Part shown: piece by piece, positions 1 through 13,103 of the stretch | Position numbering within the stretch: the first letter of the stretch is position 1 | Layout of the letters: the number at the start of each line of letters is the position of its first letter | Assembly: GCA_003049465.1 (NCBI GenBank) | Contig: PYSS01000010.1 | Location: forward strand, 310,001 to 374,000 | DNA from: Magnaporthiopsis rhizophila | Lineage: Eukaryota; Ascomycota; Sordariomycetes; Magnaporthales; Magnaporthaceae | Direction: 5' to 3' | Length of the DNA: 64,000 nucleotides | Made by a program: the position numbers and the translations under genes | The notes under the pieces: generated by a model | Told to the model about the DNA's origin: nothing | Database searches by the model: none | The model's input: only the letters and a program-made list of their open reading frames with translations

Positions 1-24
1 TGTGTGTGTTGACACCTTGGACAG

Positions 25-566
25 GGTGAAACGGTCGTGGACCTCGGCAGCGGCGCCGGCTTCGACGTCTTCCTGGCCGCCAAAAAGGTCGGGCCGACCG
101 GGAGGGCCATTGGCGTCGACATGAACAAGGTACGCATACCCTTTTTTTTTTTTTTTTTAAACCAGAAACCGCATAGCAATTCTGCTCACACCACACCACC
201 CAGGACATGCTCTCCCTGGCCGAGCGCAACAAGGCCAAGTCGGGTGACAGCAGCAGCAACGTCGAGTTCGTCGAGGGCAAAATCACGCACGTGCCGCTGC
301 CCGACGGCGTCGCCGACGCCATAGTGTCCAACTGCGTCGTCAACCTGGTGCCCGACGACGACAAGCACCTCGCGTTCGCCGAGATGGCGCGCCTGCTCCG
401 TCCCGGCGGCCGCGTCGCGCTCTCCGACATTCTGGCCCGGCGGCCGCTGCCCGAGACGCTGCGGCGGAGCGCCGCCCTGCTGGTGGGCTGCGTCGCGGGC
501 GCCAGCCTGGTTGGGCAGTATGAGGCGTATCTCCGGGAGGCGGGGTTTACTGGTGCGTTGCTGGCT

Positions 567-603
<37 letters not shown>

Positions 604-1021
604 GTGACCACGGGACCGGCAATTGCTAAAGCTCATCTCGATTTATCACATCCGGGGCAGACGTCCTGATCCAGGACGCGAACGCAGACCTCAACGTCTA
701 TGCCGACACGCTCCCGGACGGCACCAAGAGGACCGCCCAGGCGGCCGCCGGGTCGGGTCAGGGCTGCTGCGCGCCCTCTCTCGCGCCGTCGTGCTGCGGC
801 AAGCCGGCTGACCCGTCCACTGGTGGATCGTGCGTCTCGGGCCCGCCCGCGCCGTCCAAGGACCTCGACCTCGAGGCCCTGACGGCGGAGCTGGGAAACA
901 TTGATCTGAACGAGTGGGTTGGTAAGTGAACCCGAATCGATGGTAACAGACCGGTGGCTTGCGAAAGTTGCTGACGGGGGTGTGAAAAGGATCCTACAAA
1001 ATCTACGCTGTCAAGGCGTAG
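25..1021 (+). CDS. arsM: Arsenite methyltransferase, 3' part (gene continues off the left edge)
   Basis: SAM-dependent methyltransferase that methylates As(III), a cytosolic arsenic detoxification enzyme. Proposed exons: 25-129, 204-552, 661-921, 990-1021, with an acceptor AG at 23-24 showing that at least one upstream exon lies outside the window. Every junction keeps the frame. Visible motifs are the SAM-binding motif I (VVDLGSGAGFD), the arsenite-binding-type SNCVVNLVPD segment, and a second conserved cysteine in GCVAGA followed by the REAGF segment. The C-terminus carries two cysteine pairs (GCC and SCC), which in ArsM-type enzymes are linked to metal binding, and ends in SYKIYAVKA. The second visible intron contains a (CT)n run. 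The next gene is on the opposite strand, with stops facing each other about 660 bp apart. Identity is firm; the N-terminal part cannot be judged. Confidence 0.9.
568..599. repeat. (CT)16 microsatellite inside an arsM intron
   Basis: An uninterrupted CT dinucleotide run lies in the intron at 553-660 of the arsenite methyltransferase gene. It contributes the intron's pyrimidine tract and may vary in length between strains. Confidence 0.9.
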
Positions 1022-1686
1022 CTCGTGTTTCGACATGGCCAGTGGTTTCATTTCTGCACGGTGTGTTCGGATTGCTGCTGAAGGGAGCAGGAGTGCGGTG
1101 AGATCTAGAGTGAAGGAGGTGGAGGTTTGGCCAGTATCTTGACTGCTGTAATGCATGCTTGGGCTGGAGGCGGCCTTTCCTCTAGCCATCCGCATGTTCA
1201 ATGGGAACAAATCGCTGAAACCGCTTTGGTTCTGTGACATTCCAACGAATTACCTAGATGTTAAAGGCCCTCCTCCAAGTATGGAATATGGACTGGCCTG
1301 GGTACTTCAGGCCGTAAATTTGTTACCAATATGTTCCAGTCTTTCCTACCGCTCAATCAAGGCTTTTGTTGACGAACGGCTGAAGCCCAAGGGCGTCACT
1401 TGGACCAGTGATTTTGGGGTATCCAGATTATATAGCCCGATAATGACCATCCATCTAGGATGTAGTAGCATCAAGTGTGCAATATTTACTGTGCCAAAAG
1501 AACGAAGTTATTGGGTATAAGAAGATCAAAACAAAATCCGTGCTTAGCAACCATTGTTGCGATGGATGCATCCCATCGTCGGCCTCGTAGAAGTATGTCA
1601 TGCAACCAAACAGGGATCATCATGGATATCCAGCCAAATAAGCACCTCGGGTTTATCTGCCCCTCCTCTAGAGAAAACGCCACAGC
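1022..1686. other. Intergenic, between two convergent genes
   Basis: Lies between the stop codons of the arsenite methyltransferase and the MFS transporter. It has lower GC than the flanking exons. A 121-codon ORF at 1155-1520 resembles nothing I know. I see no other structure. Confidence 0.6.
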
Positions 1687-3900
1687 TCAAGCCTTGACGT
1701 CGCCAACAACAGCAGCAGCAGCGGCAGGGCGCTCCCTATGTCGCTCCTCGTCCTTGTAAAACGGACGCAGGGTGGCGCTCTTCTGGAACAAGACGTAGCG
1801 CTTGACGGCGTACGGCAGGGCCTCGGTGACGTTGTACTTGATAAACTTTGAGGTCGGGGCGCCAAAGACGTAGTCGAGCTCCTCGAGCGTCCGGCGCTTG
1901 GTCTCGGGCACCCAGAGGAAGATCATGATGAGGGCGGCGACGTTGAGCCCCGCGTACATGCCAAAGGCGCCGACGACCTTTGCGTCCCTGAGCAGCCAGG
2001 GGAAGGTCATGGACAGCACGGCGGCCCAGAAGAGACAGGTGGCGACGGCGAAGCCCATGCCGACCTCGCGGTGCGACAGCGGGAAGACCTCGGCGCTGTA
2101 GGTGAAAGGCACGGGCCCTTCGCCGGGCGAGTAGAAGGCGCCAAAGAGGTAGACGAAGAGGGCGACCAGCGCGGTGCGGGCCGTGCTCTGCGGCATGAGC
2201 GTGCAGAGGCCGGCGGCAAGGAGCGTCCAGGTCATCTGGGGGAAGGTGAAGAGGAGGAGGGAGCGGCGACCGAACTGTGGAAGGGGATGTGAGTAAGTGT
2301 CTTTTATCGCTTCTTTGTCTTGGGTATAGGTGGTAGGTATATAGGTTTGGAAGGCAGGCTTCACAACATACAGTGTCAATGGTCCAAAAGGCCGGAAAGG
2401 CAAACAGCCAGTTGACGAGCCCGAACCCGAGCGAGGCCAGCAGAGCGTCAAAATCAGAGGACCCCGCATCCTTAAAGACGGACGTCGAATAAAAGGCGAT
2501 GATGTTGATGCCGCACATCTGCTGGGCCAGCATGACGGTGAAGGCGGCCAGGGTGGCGCGGCGGATGCGGGGGATGGTGAAGAGCTCGACGAAGCGGGTG
2601 AGGTAGCCGCTGTCGCCGACGACCTGGTGCTCGATGACGAGCTGCGAGTGGATGTAGTACATGTCGCGGGCCGACTGGATCTGGTTGAAGCGCAGGCGGT
2701 TGATGGCGCGCCAGGCGTCGGCGTAGCGGTCCTTCTTCATCAGCCAGCGCGGGGACTCGGGGCAGAAGTAGATGAGGGCGACGAGCGGCACGGCGGGGAT
2801 AAAAGGGGCGGCCAGCATCAGGTGCCAGTTGTATATGTGGTTGTAGACGGCGACGTTGATGGCGGTGCCCAGGAAGATGCCGAACGCGGTCCACATCTGC
2901 CACGACATGACGAGGGCGCCGCGGATGGAGGCGGGCGAGTTCTCGGCGGCGTAGATGGGCACGGTGGCGCCCTTGAGGCCCATGCCCAGGCCCATGAGGA
3001 CGCGGCAGGCGAACTGGTCCTGCCAGCGGTGGCAGAAGCCGGAGCCGATGACGGGCCAGATGCAGAAGTGGGCCGAGATGAAGATGGTGCCGCGGCGGCC
3101 GAACCAGTTATTGAACGGGTCCGACAGCCAGCAGCCGACAAGGGCGGACGCGAAGTAGGGCGCCGCGTTGACCAGGCCCAGGATCAGCTCGCTGCCGTCG
3201 CTGCCGTCGTCGAGCCCGTAGGCGACCTTCATGAAGGGGTTGGCGCCGTTGATGCCCGTCTGGTCCCAGCCCTGCACGGCCGCGCCGATGGAGCACGTGA
3301 AGATGGTGAGGAAGAGCCGCCAGGGGAGCCGCCACTTGTGCTCGATCTCGTTGCGCAGCACCGTCGCCTCGTCCGAGTCGAGGGCGTGCTCGCCGGGCAG
3401 GCTGTCGTAGTTTCCCGGGTCCTGGGCCACCAGGGCGCCCTTCTTGAAGATGGCCACGTGCTCCGACAGGCCCTTTTGCTCGCAAAAGACCTCGACGTCG
3501 CGCATCAGCTGCTCGTGTGGGATGCCGGCGAGCGGGTTCGTGATGCGGGCCTCGGCGTTGTGGTTGAGCGCCTCGAGGTCGACGCCGGTGCCCGTCTCGA
3601 CGTGCTGCTTGTCCGCGCCACGGCTCTCGGCGCCGAGGCCTTTGTCCGAGGCGCCACTGGACCCGTCACTGTTGTGGGGTGAGCCGAGCTGGTTAGTGAT
3701 TTGCCTTCGGACAAGAAGGCGTGCGTGTGAGCGGGCCGCCCGCCCGGCAGCGGCTAGCGCGTCTTGTCCGAGCTTGGGCGCCGCGGCATTGTCGTGGCCG
3801 TCGTCATTGCCAATGCTTTGGCGCATTCAAGCGCCTCAGATCCAGGCAAGGAAAAAGAGAACCAGACTTACGGGTGCGGCTGGATCTCCTTGTCCGCCAT
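1687..3900 (-). CDS. MFS sugar transporter (SP family), 637 aa
   Basis: Plasma-membrane sugar/polyol porter of the major facilitator superfamily. Proposed exons on the minus strand: 3900-3872, 3668-2372, 2274-1687. The first exon is only 29 nt (MADKEIQPHP), ends at a GTAAGT donor, and its intron has an ACTAAC branch site and a CAACAG acceptor. Phases match exactly at both junctions. A long soluble N-terminus holds the NPLAGIPHEQL segment typical of one fungal subfamily, followed by GAAVQGWDQTGINGAN at the first membrane helix. Family signatures are PESPRWL before the central loop, CGINIIAFYSTSVF in TM7, a second FGRR loop, and PETKRRTLEE after the last helix (usually PETKG). About 12 membrane segments are visible. 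An alternative is an unspliced start further 3', but the spliced start fits the family better. The substrate cannot be told from sequence. Confidence 0.87.
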
Positions 3901-6900
3901 AGCCAAGCCCACTCAAGCCCTGGGCGCAAACCACTTCTGTTTCTTCCTGGCTCAATCCAAGCCTGTCAACCAGGAGCAGAACTGCTCAACTTTATCTTTC
4001 CGTCTTGGCGGGCAGGAGGACTGGTTGGGACAGAAAAAGGGAGCGTCTCGCTTTCATCCAAAGTGCAACGGCGCGCGGCGAGCTCCCGTATTTGTACTCC
4101 GATCTCCTGGGCTCAACTACCTACCTTGACCAGGGCCCGGCAGCCGTGGGTCAACAGGGAAGGAGCATGGAGAGAGCTCCAAGGGAACCGTGGGGACGCT
4201 TATCGACTTTCCCCCAAGGCCGCCATCTCGACCCGGGCTGCTTTGTCTCGCAGCGAGCTTGTCTCCATCGGGTCTGCATGCCAAGCGGGGCATCCTAGCA
4301 AAGGCGTCCCTTCCTCGGGCTTATTAACGTACATGTTTCCTGCTCGATGGATCGTCGTCTTGACGGAAAGTGGGAAGACTTGAAAACTTTTCCCCACTGC
4401 GCTCTCCACCTCTGCAGACACTGTGTGAGACCAAGACTGCTGTAATGTCGGTCGGCGACTTTTGCTACATTAACGGTATTCTTGTGACGTTGGAATGGAT
4501 CGGAGAAGACGGGATATGCTGGACTGTCGTAAAGTTTGTCTGGTTGATCTCTGTGCTGTTGCCGCCGTCTCGGGCTCCTGCATTGTGGCTGGAGGAAATC
4601 GAGTGACAATGGCGTCAGCGGTAGCACCGGCACTTCTCCGGCACCTCGCACTGCTCCTTGTAATCTCGTCGGATCAACGAACAGCTAGCGCTCGCTTCCA
4701 TCAGAGAACAAGGCCAGCGCCTAGTCTCGTGCAATGGATGAATGGATATCCCCCGCACGAGTTTGCGGCTTGACCCCAGTCCGAGGTGGGCCTTGCCCCA
4801 CTGGTCGATCATTTCGTGAGATTTTGGGCAGAGACGAAGAAGAAAACGGCAAAAAAAAAAAAAAAAAAAAAAGAAAATTACATATCCTTCCGCCCGACTG
4901 ATTTATGTAAATACATCCACACTACCTAGCTTTGTGTTACAAACCTGCGGCAAAGAGCTGCTGTGCTCCCCAACCGATGCAGGCCCGCGACCCTCGGCTA
5001 CGGGATGAGCGACCAGACCCATTTTGATCCTCCCCAGCGTGGAGGTGTGGGGGTTGATGGGCGAGCTGCCCGCTTAAAATCCTTCCCCATGGGGGGGCCT
5101 GGGTTGCTTTTGCACTGTGTGCCTCCCACTTGGCCAACATCGCTCGGTCAACGTGGAGAGAAACCGGGTTTCCGAGAACATAGGTGTCGTTCCGAGTCGC
5201 TCATCAGCCAGCCTCTCTCATTCTAACAGGGCCATACCTACCTACCTTATTCATTGGCTCAAATAGTGTCGAAATGGCAGGTGGGTCGAAGCGAACTTTG
5301 CGCGGTCTTAAATGTGACGTCACATTCGTTTTCTCCCCAGGTTTCCATCAAAAGACACCAGAAATTTATTGACTGTTTATCGGTGAGGGGTTGAGAGACT
5401 CTGACCGTCGATATATCGAATTTTTAATGTACTTTGCTTATTCGTCTAGATAGCACGAGGCTATTAATGGCCGATCAGTCACTGGTTCGCGGCCACGTGC
5501 AAATATGTGCAACACTATCGATGCTCACCGAACAAGCTAAACCCAAAGATATTGCCCCCATCCACGGTCAAATCCGACCCGGACGCTTTATTTTTTGATA
5601 TTCCACAAATCTTTGCGAGCTCGCCAATTATATACGTTATAGGAGAATCCTCGTCCCCTGCTCTACGGGTCTTGGCGCCCTATGTAACCGTCCCGCTTCT
5701 TGTCGATATCCTCCATCAGCCCATCCGTCCTTTCGTTCCCAGGCGGCGGATCAGACAGCTCCTCGCCCCTCTCTCAATGTGACGATGGGCACCAACGTTG
5801 CAGCGGCCGCTGTCGCGTGGGACAGTGGGAGCGCAGCAATCTGGTTGATAGTGCTTGGCTGAGAAAGGGAAGAGGCCGTTGGCTGACGGCACCGTGCAAA
5901 GGACCGAGGAGGATAAGGGACCGCCCCTTTTACCAAGCCCGTGATCCCTGAAAATCACCTGAACAAGGTTACAAAAGCAACCTATCAAGATGCCAGGCCG
6001 GCAGCCAAGCAACTCCCAAGCATATCTTGGAATCTAGATGGTACAAGATCCGTAGATCGTACCGTGGTCGGCGGGCCAAATCGCCATCGAGCAGGGAGGA
6101 CCCGATCATCGGTGCCGCCTCCGCTGTTCCCATGTCTTCCGACGGCTATGACTTTCGCGTGAGGGTCAAAAAGGTCCCAACATCGCCATCCCGCGCCGCA
6201 CAATGTGGCGTCCGTATCCGAGATCCACCAGACTATTCCAGACTATCCCTGATTTTCGCCCCTCAAGGACCACCTGCTCCGTCCCTCTCCACTGGCGCGC
6301 CCCGATGGATAAGAATGGAGAAAACGAGGTGGGCCGTGTTCGGAGTTCGGCAGTTACTTAAGAGGAATACTCTGATAAAGAGGTAGGATCTTTGATACAA
6401 AGGCAGGACGGTGAACGAAAAGGTGGGACGAGATCGAGAGAAAAAAAAAATCACAATGGCGGGAATAGCGATGTCAGGATGGTGGTGTGCATCGGGGCAT
6501 GTACACCCTTCCAGGGTCATAAACGCCGAATTTTTTCCCACACGGTTCGGAAGGTGGCACATCGAGTTCGCCTGATCTGTAGGCCAATTCGGCCTTTTGT
6601 CCGTGGTGGTGACGGAGTGTTCGCCGGGTAGGTAGGTCGTTAGCGTTCATGATCACGTAAAGCTGTATATAGACAAGACCTTCCGCCCGGTCATGCCCCT
6701 GGAGAAAGCCAACAAATCGGGCCCGGGCGCCTGCCCGAGTCGCCGCATCATCCGGCGGAGCGGTGCCCGGACCCGAGGGGCTAGGTTGTTGGTCCGGCTG
6801 CTTTGCCGATCGCAATCCACGTTCCCTCAGGCCTCGTTCGCGAGATTGCAGATTACACGGCCCATGCATACACACAGATCGTAGCCGGGATGTGTCTTGG

Positions 6901-7389
6901 ACGATGTCGGCGGCGGTGGTCTAGGCCATAGCAGACGAACAGGGTCAGCGAACATCTTTGCCAGAACCGGAACCAAGTTGCTTGGGCCCGCAAAGTATAG
7001 TATCCACGCATGACAACCCGTGTAGATCATAAACAACGATGAAGTATATTCTCTATTCATCAATTAGCATCAATCGCTCTGCTGATGAAGCCGCACAAGT
7101 GAGTCCCCCCCGTTATGCATGACAAGAAAAAAAAAAGAAGAAAAAAAAGGGAAAAATATGCAATAGCGGACAGTCCCGCCCGTCGGGAACCCCAGGGCGA
7201 CGCGCATTCAAGCGCGACTATCGCCAGTTTCCCCAATCCCAACCCTTCCTGCTTCCACCGCCAGGGGCTGCAGGTTTGAAAAATAAAGAAATACTATGCT
7301 GGAGCACCCGTCCGGCTTTGCTGAATGCAATTGCTGGTTTGTTTTTACATTATGCTTCTTCCAACTCCTTTCACTGGGAATACCTCCTC
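3901..7389. other. Intergenic, no supported gene (3.5 kb)
   Basis: This stretch holds the upstream region of the MFS transporter and the 3' side of the chitin deacetylase gene. There is a 22-base A run at 4851-4872 and AT-richer DNA around 5240-5660. Open frames here are short and lack recognisable domains or high third-position GC, so I call no gene. Confidence 0.55.
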
Positions 7390-8739
7390 TTATATCAGAA
7401 GGGCCATAGCCAGGACTGTGCCAACAATCGCCTGGACGATAGCCACGGCGCGAGTCGCACCGCTCTTGATGGGAGGAGTGTTAGGCGCGGGAGTCTGCGT
7501 GATAGTGGCGGGACGGGTGCCGTTGGCGAACGCAGCACTCGTGGGCACGCCCGAGACGGCAGCGCCGCCGCCGCCAAAACCGCGGCTGGTAGTGCTGTTT
7601 GACGAAGTAGGGCGCGTGGCGACGCCGCCGGCAGGAGCTGTAGGACGAGCACCGGCAGGGGCGCGGGGCGTGGTGCTGTTGCCGCTGCCGATGGGCTTGG
7701 CGCCAACAGGCATGGTGGGCTTGGAACCAGCAGGAGAAGAAGGCGTGGTGGGGTTGGCACCGGCGGAAGTGGGCTTGCCGCCGGCGGGCGTAGAAGGCGT
7801 GCTGGAGTTGGAGGTGGGTGCCGAGCTGGGCTGCGAGGGCATAGCTGGCTTGGCGCCAGCAAAGGGCTGGCCGCTCTTGGGGTCGCGGTACCAGTTCTCC
7901 ATGGGGTCGCCGAGGCAGTCGCCCATGGTGACGAACTGGTAGCCCTTGGCCTTGGCCTGCTCGATCATGAAGGGAACCAGCTCGTTGGATGTGCGCTCGT
8001 GGATGTCGTGGGCGAGCGAAACAAACGATTTGGGGTTCTGAGACACGCCAGTGGAAAATTTGCTTTTAGCAGCAACGTAGTCGCCCTCGTAGTCCTTAGT
8101 GTCGAGGTCGTAGTCCGTCTATGTGGCGCCAGCTCAGTCAGCAAAACACTATCATCAACAAAAGGCACTCATCCGAGAGCGAGCGAGAAAAGGACCTACG
8201 ATGCGGTAGCCAAGCTTAGTGGCGGTCGCCTGGCAGGCAGCGCCACACGCAGTGAAGGGCGGGCGGAAGTAGGTTGGGATGAAGCCGAGGACGGCTTCAA
8301 AGGCGTCTTCGTTCTTGACGAGCTCCTGCACGCGCTGGTCCTCGGTGATCTCGTCAAAGTTGGCGTGGCTGAAGGAGTGGCTGCCAACCTGGTGGCCATT
8401 CGCAACCATGCGCTTGACAACGGGCTGCAACGCGGCGACGGTGATGCCGCCGTTGCCGTTCTGGCCGTTGAGGAAGAAGGTGGCCTTGAGGTTGCCGGCC
8501 TGCTCGAGGAGGTCCAGCACGTGCGCGGTGAAGGGGCCCGGGCCATCATCGAAGGTGAGTGCCACCAGGCCGGGCCTGGAGCACGACGTGAGAGACATGC
8601 CGTACGGCAGGTTGCCGAATCGGGGGCGTGCCGACAAGGCACGCGGGTCCAGGGAGCCCTCGGTTTCGACGATGACGTGAGGGTGCGCCATGGCCACGGC
8701 GGCCAGGAGAGAAACAGATATTAACCTGATGGAAGACAT
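7390..8739 (-). CDS. GPI-anchored polysaccharide (chitin) deacetylase, CE4 family, 422 aa
   Basis: Secreted metal-dependent N-deacetylase that would convert cell-wall chitin to chitosan at the cell surface. Exons: 8739-8200 and 8118-7390, with an 81-nt intron between complete codons. The ATG at 8739 gives a clean signal peptide (about residues 1-18); an in-frame ATG at 8766 would add nine residues. All CE4 motifs are visible: TFDDGP at 62-67 (catalytic and metal Asp), HSFSH at 121-125 (metal His), RPP at 159-161, a DYDLDT segment just after the splice junction, and LAHDIH at about 215-220. After residue 260 comes a long Pro/Ser/Thr/Ala/Gly-rich stalk with imperfect short repeats, then a hydrophobic C-terminal tail ending VLAMALLI preceded by a small-residue site, as in GPI-anchored proteins. 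Chitin is the most likely substrate, by family only. Confidence 0.9.
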
Positions 8740-11700
8740 GATGTGTGGTGTGGGGATATGTGCCAAAGGCTGAAAGAAAAGGATACTGTTTATCCAAAAA
8801 AGAAACCCAGGCGGGGGGGAAGCTGATTATAAACAACAACTATCACCAGAAAATGAGTGTGGTTAGCTTAAAGAGTGTGCTATCGGATCAACGACAGACT
8901 GAGCCGAATGGGATTAGAACAGAAAGGATGTGTGAGAAAAGGGAGAGGGAAAGAGGGACGAACAACAAGGAAACAAATCCTCCCGACAACAGAATCCGTC
9001 CAGCACGGCGAGGCAGCAATAAATAGGGGAGCTGTGACAGCCATAAGCAAAGACCAAGCCGGGAGAGCCAAGATGGATGCGGCAAGTGGAACGGGAAATC
9101 CTGGTCAAGGCGAGGTGGGTGGATGGATCACCTGGTCCAAGGGGTGTGTGTGGGTGGGCAAACCAGGGGATCTTTGTATCTTGGCGAGGGTCGAGTCCGA
9201 GAAGGTGTGCAGGATCATGGGTGGGATGGGCAGGCCTCTCGCGCGAGACGGCGGCCGCACCAGCCCTCCTCCTCCTGGTCTTCAACGTTCCTGACTCCTG
9301 GGACCGACCTCGTTTGCATACTTCTAGGGCCCGGCAGGGCTGGGCGGGATGCTGGGTGCAGCGGGAGGCCAAGGGCCCCTGTCATGACGAGGTGGATTCG
9401 CCAGTCTTGTGTGCCATGTTAAAAATCCGAACTTGGACGAGGCGGTAATGCAGGCGAGTGCTAGAACGGAAAAGGTTGGCCAGACAGGGTGGCAAGCAAG
9501 GACGCGGGCTGGAGACATGTGTCTGATGCTTATTTTGGGGTCATTTGGCTGGGTTCGTTGCTCGAGGGCGGGGAGCGAAACATTGCCATCCGTTTTTTCT
9601 AGGTGATTGATTGCTGGTTGCTATTGCCCGTTGGCCGGGCTGTCGTCACTGCGGGCGGTTGGGGTCAACTCAAAAAAACCAATTTGGTAGGAATGGCGCA
9701 AGGCAGCGGTGGTCGGGGTTGGATCTGCTGCATCCTGCAAAGCTTCCTGCCTCAGCGCAGCCGAGTCCTGCTGCAGGCGCGCAGCGGGATTGGGTACACG
9801 CAGGCTGGCCAGCAGCAGCGGCCGCCATCACAGTTTCCAGCCTGCGTTCATCACGGGTAGGTGGGAACCCGGAGCCCGCCGTGTCGTGCCGCATCCATAT
9901 GCAGGTACCAGACCTCCTTACCGCATCCCCACCCACTTCCCATCCACCCGGCCCTCCATCATTCAAGGCACATAAGGCAGAGTACCTTTGAAAGCATGAA
10001 TCAGCCGCCATCGCCACCTTGATTTTGAGCGTGTGGAAAAACTGGCACGGAGGTGGCTTGGGTGTATGGCCAAGGAAAGTCGCCGCGTGACAGGCGATTG
10101 TGATCCATTCGATCCTGGAATCGATCGAGGGTGGTAGCGCAGCCTTCTCCTTCCCGTCTTCGATTCCTGCGCTTCGCTGAGCCGCACTTCCCCAAAAAGG
10201 AGAAAAGAGGTCGCCGGGGTGCGCCACGGGCTCCGCATCGTCACAGACTCGCGCCTTGATTGACAGCTTTAGCTCTTGGCGACGGGGGAGTCGTTTGAGG
10301 GTGTCCGCCACAGAGGGGTTCCATGTTGAAAACCCACACGACGATATCGCCAGGCTGGCGTTGAGCGCGCGCTCGTCGCATTCGAAATTGACCAGGCCGT
10401 CCTCAAGTATCGCATTGATGCACTCTCCACTGTTATCTTGCACAGTTCACGGCCGCGCTCGCATATGCGAGATGAGCGAGCTGAGCGGAAAGAACAAAGG
10501 ACGTCCTCGATGTGTTGGTCCCTCCTTGTCTGGGCCCGCTATTCGGGTTCCCATCCTGCAAAAGCTGAGACGGGTCTGGCTGCCGGACAGGGTAACACCA
10601 TGAACTTGGCGGCATTAGCGGGAGTCGCAAGGGATGGCGCCAGGGGAGCTCGTCACCCCATTGGTTCCCGGACAATCGCTTCATGGAGGTGGTGGGACCC
10701 TGAAGCGGAGCCGTGCATCATCCCACCAGCAAAGGATAACCTCCCGGGCCGCCGAAACGTGCTTGTTCCCTTTTTGCAAGCGTATTAAGTGGATCTTGTG
10801 GTTAAAGATCGCCGCCCATTGACACCAAAACGAGCCGCACCATCACGAGAGCAAAAGGTACAAAACAGCAAATCAGATCGCATGATTGATCCGCGGCAAA
10901 AAAAAGCCGGTTAGGTTATGCAAGATGCCAGGGACCGAGGAGGCTCAAACAAAACCCGACTCTAAATACCAAGATAGAGATACCATCACTCCATTCTATG
11001 GACATATCCATTTACGGGCTTTGTTCGGGGCTTTCCTCGTTCGTGAAATTAAACGTGCCCATATGGCGGCGTAGGCTAGCAATGCGTACGCAGAAACTCC
11101 CCGCAAAAACGCGTCACGATTTTAGGCAGCGCCATTTCGATCGCTCGCCTGCGGAACGACCATTTGGTGCATTGGCGCAAAGCCACCCGACGTTGGGCCA
11201 GGGTAGCCCGTCGAAAAAAGCTGACCGCAAAGCCATGTGCTGTGTGCGTGTGCGCGTGTCGTCAGCGCGGCAGGCGCTCGATTACCACAGCGCTCCAATC
11301 GCGGGTGCCGCCGTCGGTCCTAATTCCCAATGTGTTCGTCCATCCGTCAGGAAGCATAAACAGCATGAGACCGCTGCACCCACATCACATAGGTAGGTAC
11401 AAGCCAGATCCCATCAAATGGATCTGCGGATTGGCCGTCATCCCAACTTCCTCCAACAAATGTCCTTCTCGGCAGAGTGGCAATCCGCTCCACCGCCGAA
11501 AGCAAATTGCGCTGGGGCCTCACTGAGGTCCGCGGCCCCGCCTCCCACAATGTCACCATATGTAACAATGAGGGCAACCGAAGCATGGAAGCCGTGAGAA
11601 GATGCGTTGCTGCTGGTTTGGAGAGAGCCACCGACTCACCGCCGAACAGAGCGACCCGCTGACCCGTCGCTGACAACCCCGAGCCTCTGGCTCGTTGCTG

Positions 11701-13103
11701 CCCGGCGCATCAATGCCACCTGAGCGCGTGCCCACCTCGAAACCAACACCGGTCCATCCATCTCGGAGGTGGTTCCGAGTGGCCGATCCCTCTCGAGCGC
11801 ACGTGCCCTCGTGATCAGCGTCCCGTCCGGCCGAGTTGCTTTCTGATACAACGCCGCAAGTCAGGAACCCGCGCTGCCGCCGAAACGGAACGCCGGCCTC
11901 TGCCGATCGAGGTGCCGTTTGCGAGTCAACCTGGACTACACTCGCTGCTGGCACCCTCTCGCCGTCGAGCCCGCCCGCTGTGAATGTAACGTGCCTTGTG
12001 CCTAGGTTTGTACCGTGCAACCGTGCGCGAATTCGATATGAATAGTCATTTCGGAAGCACGGCATTTTCCCGCTGTTTCGCTTACATTGGGTACTTGACT
12101 CTCCGTGTGTTGTGGGCATGGACGTGGAATTGCTTTTGGTGGATGCGCGGGAATTATACGTCTGCTATACAAGGGCTTCCTTGGGAGGGTCCAACCGGGT
12201 GCCCAGTTCTGTATGCCCACGAGAATTTCGAGAATTCCACGTGGACATGCTGAAGATTCTGTGGATGGAAACGAACACACTCGAAAGGTGGCGGATAGCC
12301 ACGCGAAACGGGAAGGGTGTATACCTGCCAGGCTGTGGGAGAACAATAGAAAGCCTGGGCTGGTTTCAACGGCACCACTTTTCCGGTCGTCTTACCGGCA
12401 CCTTAACACCACCGAATCTCGACGCCTATATTTGGTATTCCCATCTCCGCCTAAAAGATTGTGTCTGGGTCCATTCAGGGGTTTAAACCATCCCGGACAT
12501 TATAAACGTTGTTTTTTCGCGGTGGATGGGCAAGTTCCCAACCAACAAAACAGATATGCTCCGGCAATGTTGCGTTGATGCCAGTATCCGTTGGGCCATC
12601 TTTTTGAGAGACCGCTCCGGCCAGCCCTTGTTGGTGCTAGAATCTTTTACTACAAGCTCTCCCACCGATGTACCCCAGATCATCTATCAAGCTGCCTGTC
12701 CTTGGACAGAAGTCGTCTGCGACCTCTTCTCAATATAGCATCTCCACACCCTGGCCACCCCACAGCTCGGTGTTTGTTGTGGAAGACATAGATTGGAGGG
12801 GCTCCGGAGCATCGCGGACGTGGTCACTTTAATAATTTTCAACAAAGCCAATCGACATGTCGTCGATTTTGGGTTGACATGTCTGGGCAAAACATGAGTT
12901 GACGCCAAACAAAACAGGGACCACGTAAAACAAGTCCTGTGGACGGCAGGCGGGAGGCCGCAAAAAGTCTCGGGTTTCATGCAGGCCAAGCATTCTGTCT
13001 GGAATGGTCCTTATTGTAGAACCTCGGTTGGGTCTCCGTATGGCAAAACCCAAGGTACATAGGCACCCCCAGATCAACCGCACATACTCCCACCGAGCAG
13101 GCA
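8740..13103. other. Intergenic, no supported gene (4.4 kb)
   Basis: This holds the chitin deacetylase promoter and then DNA with no recognisable coding domain. The longest frames (257 codons ending at 9670 on the minus strand, without an ATG near its start, and 124 codons at 12112-12486 on the plus strand) lack family motifs and codon bias. I see no repeats of note. Confidence 0.5.
8826..8834 (-). promoter_or_regulatory. TATA-like element upstream of the chitin deacetylase gene
   Basis: On the minus strand the sequence TTTATAATC lies about 90 bp upstream of the chosen ATG, a normal spacing for a fungal TATA box. Confidence 0.35.

Noticed and set aside
1155..1520. 121-codon ORF between two convergent genes
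   Set aside because: No recognisable domain; AT-richer than true exons nearby.
2627..3682. 351-codon plus-strand frame opposite the MFS transporter
   Set aside because: Antisense shadow of the transporter exon, which has clear membrane and sugar-porter motifs.
9670..10443. 257-codon minus-strand open frame
   Set aside because: It begins at a GTG, the first ATG is well inside, and its composition looks non-coding.
12112..12486. 124-codon plus-strand ORF rich in Trp, Tyr and Arg
   Set aside because: No family motif, weak third-position GC compared with real genes here, and no promoter or splice context.
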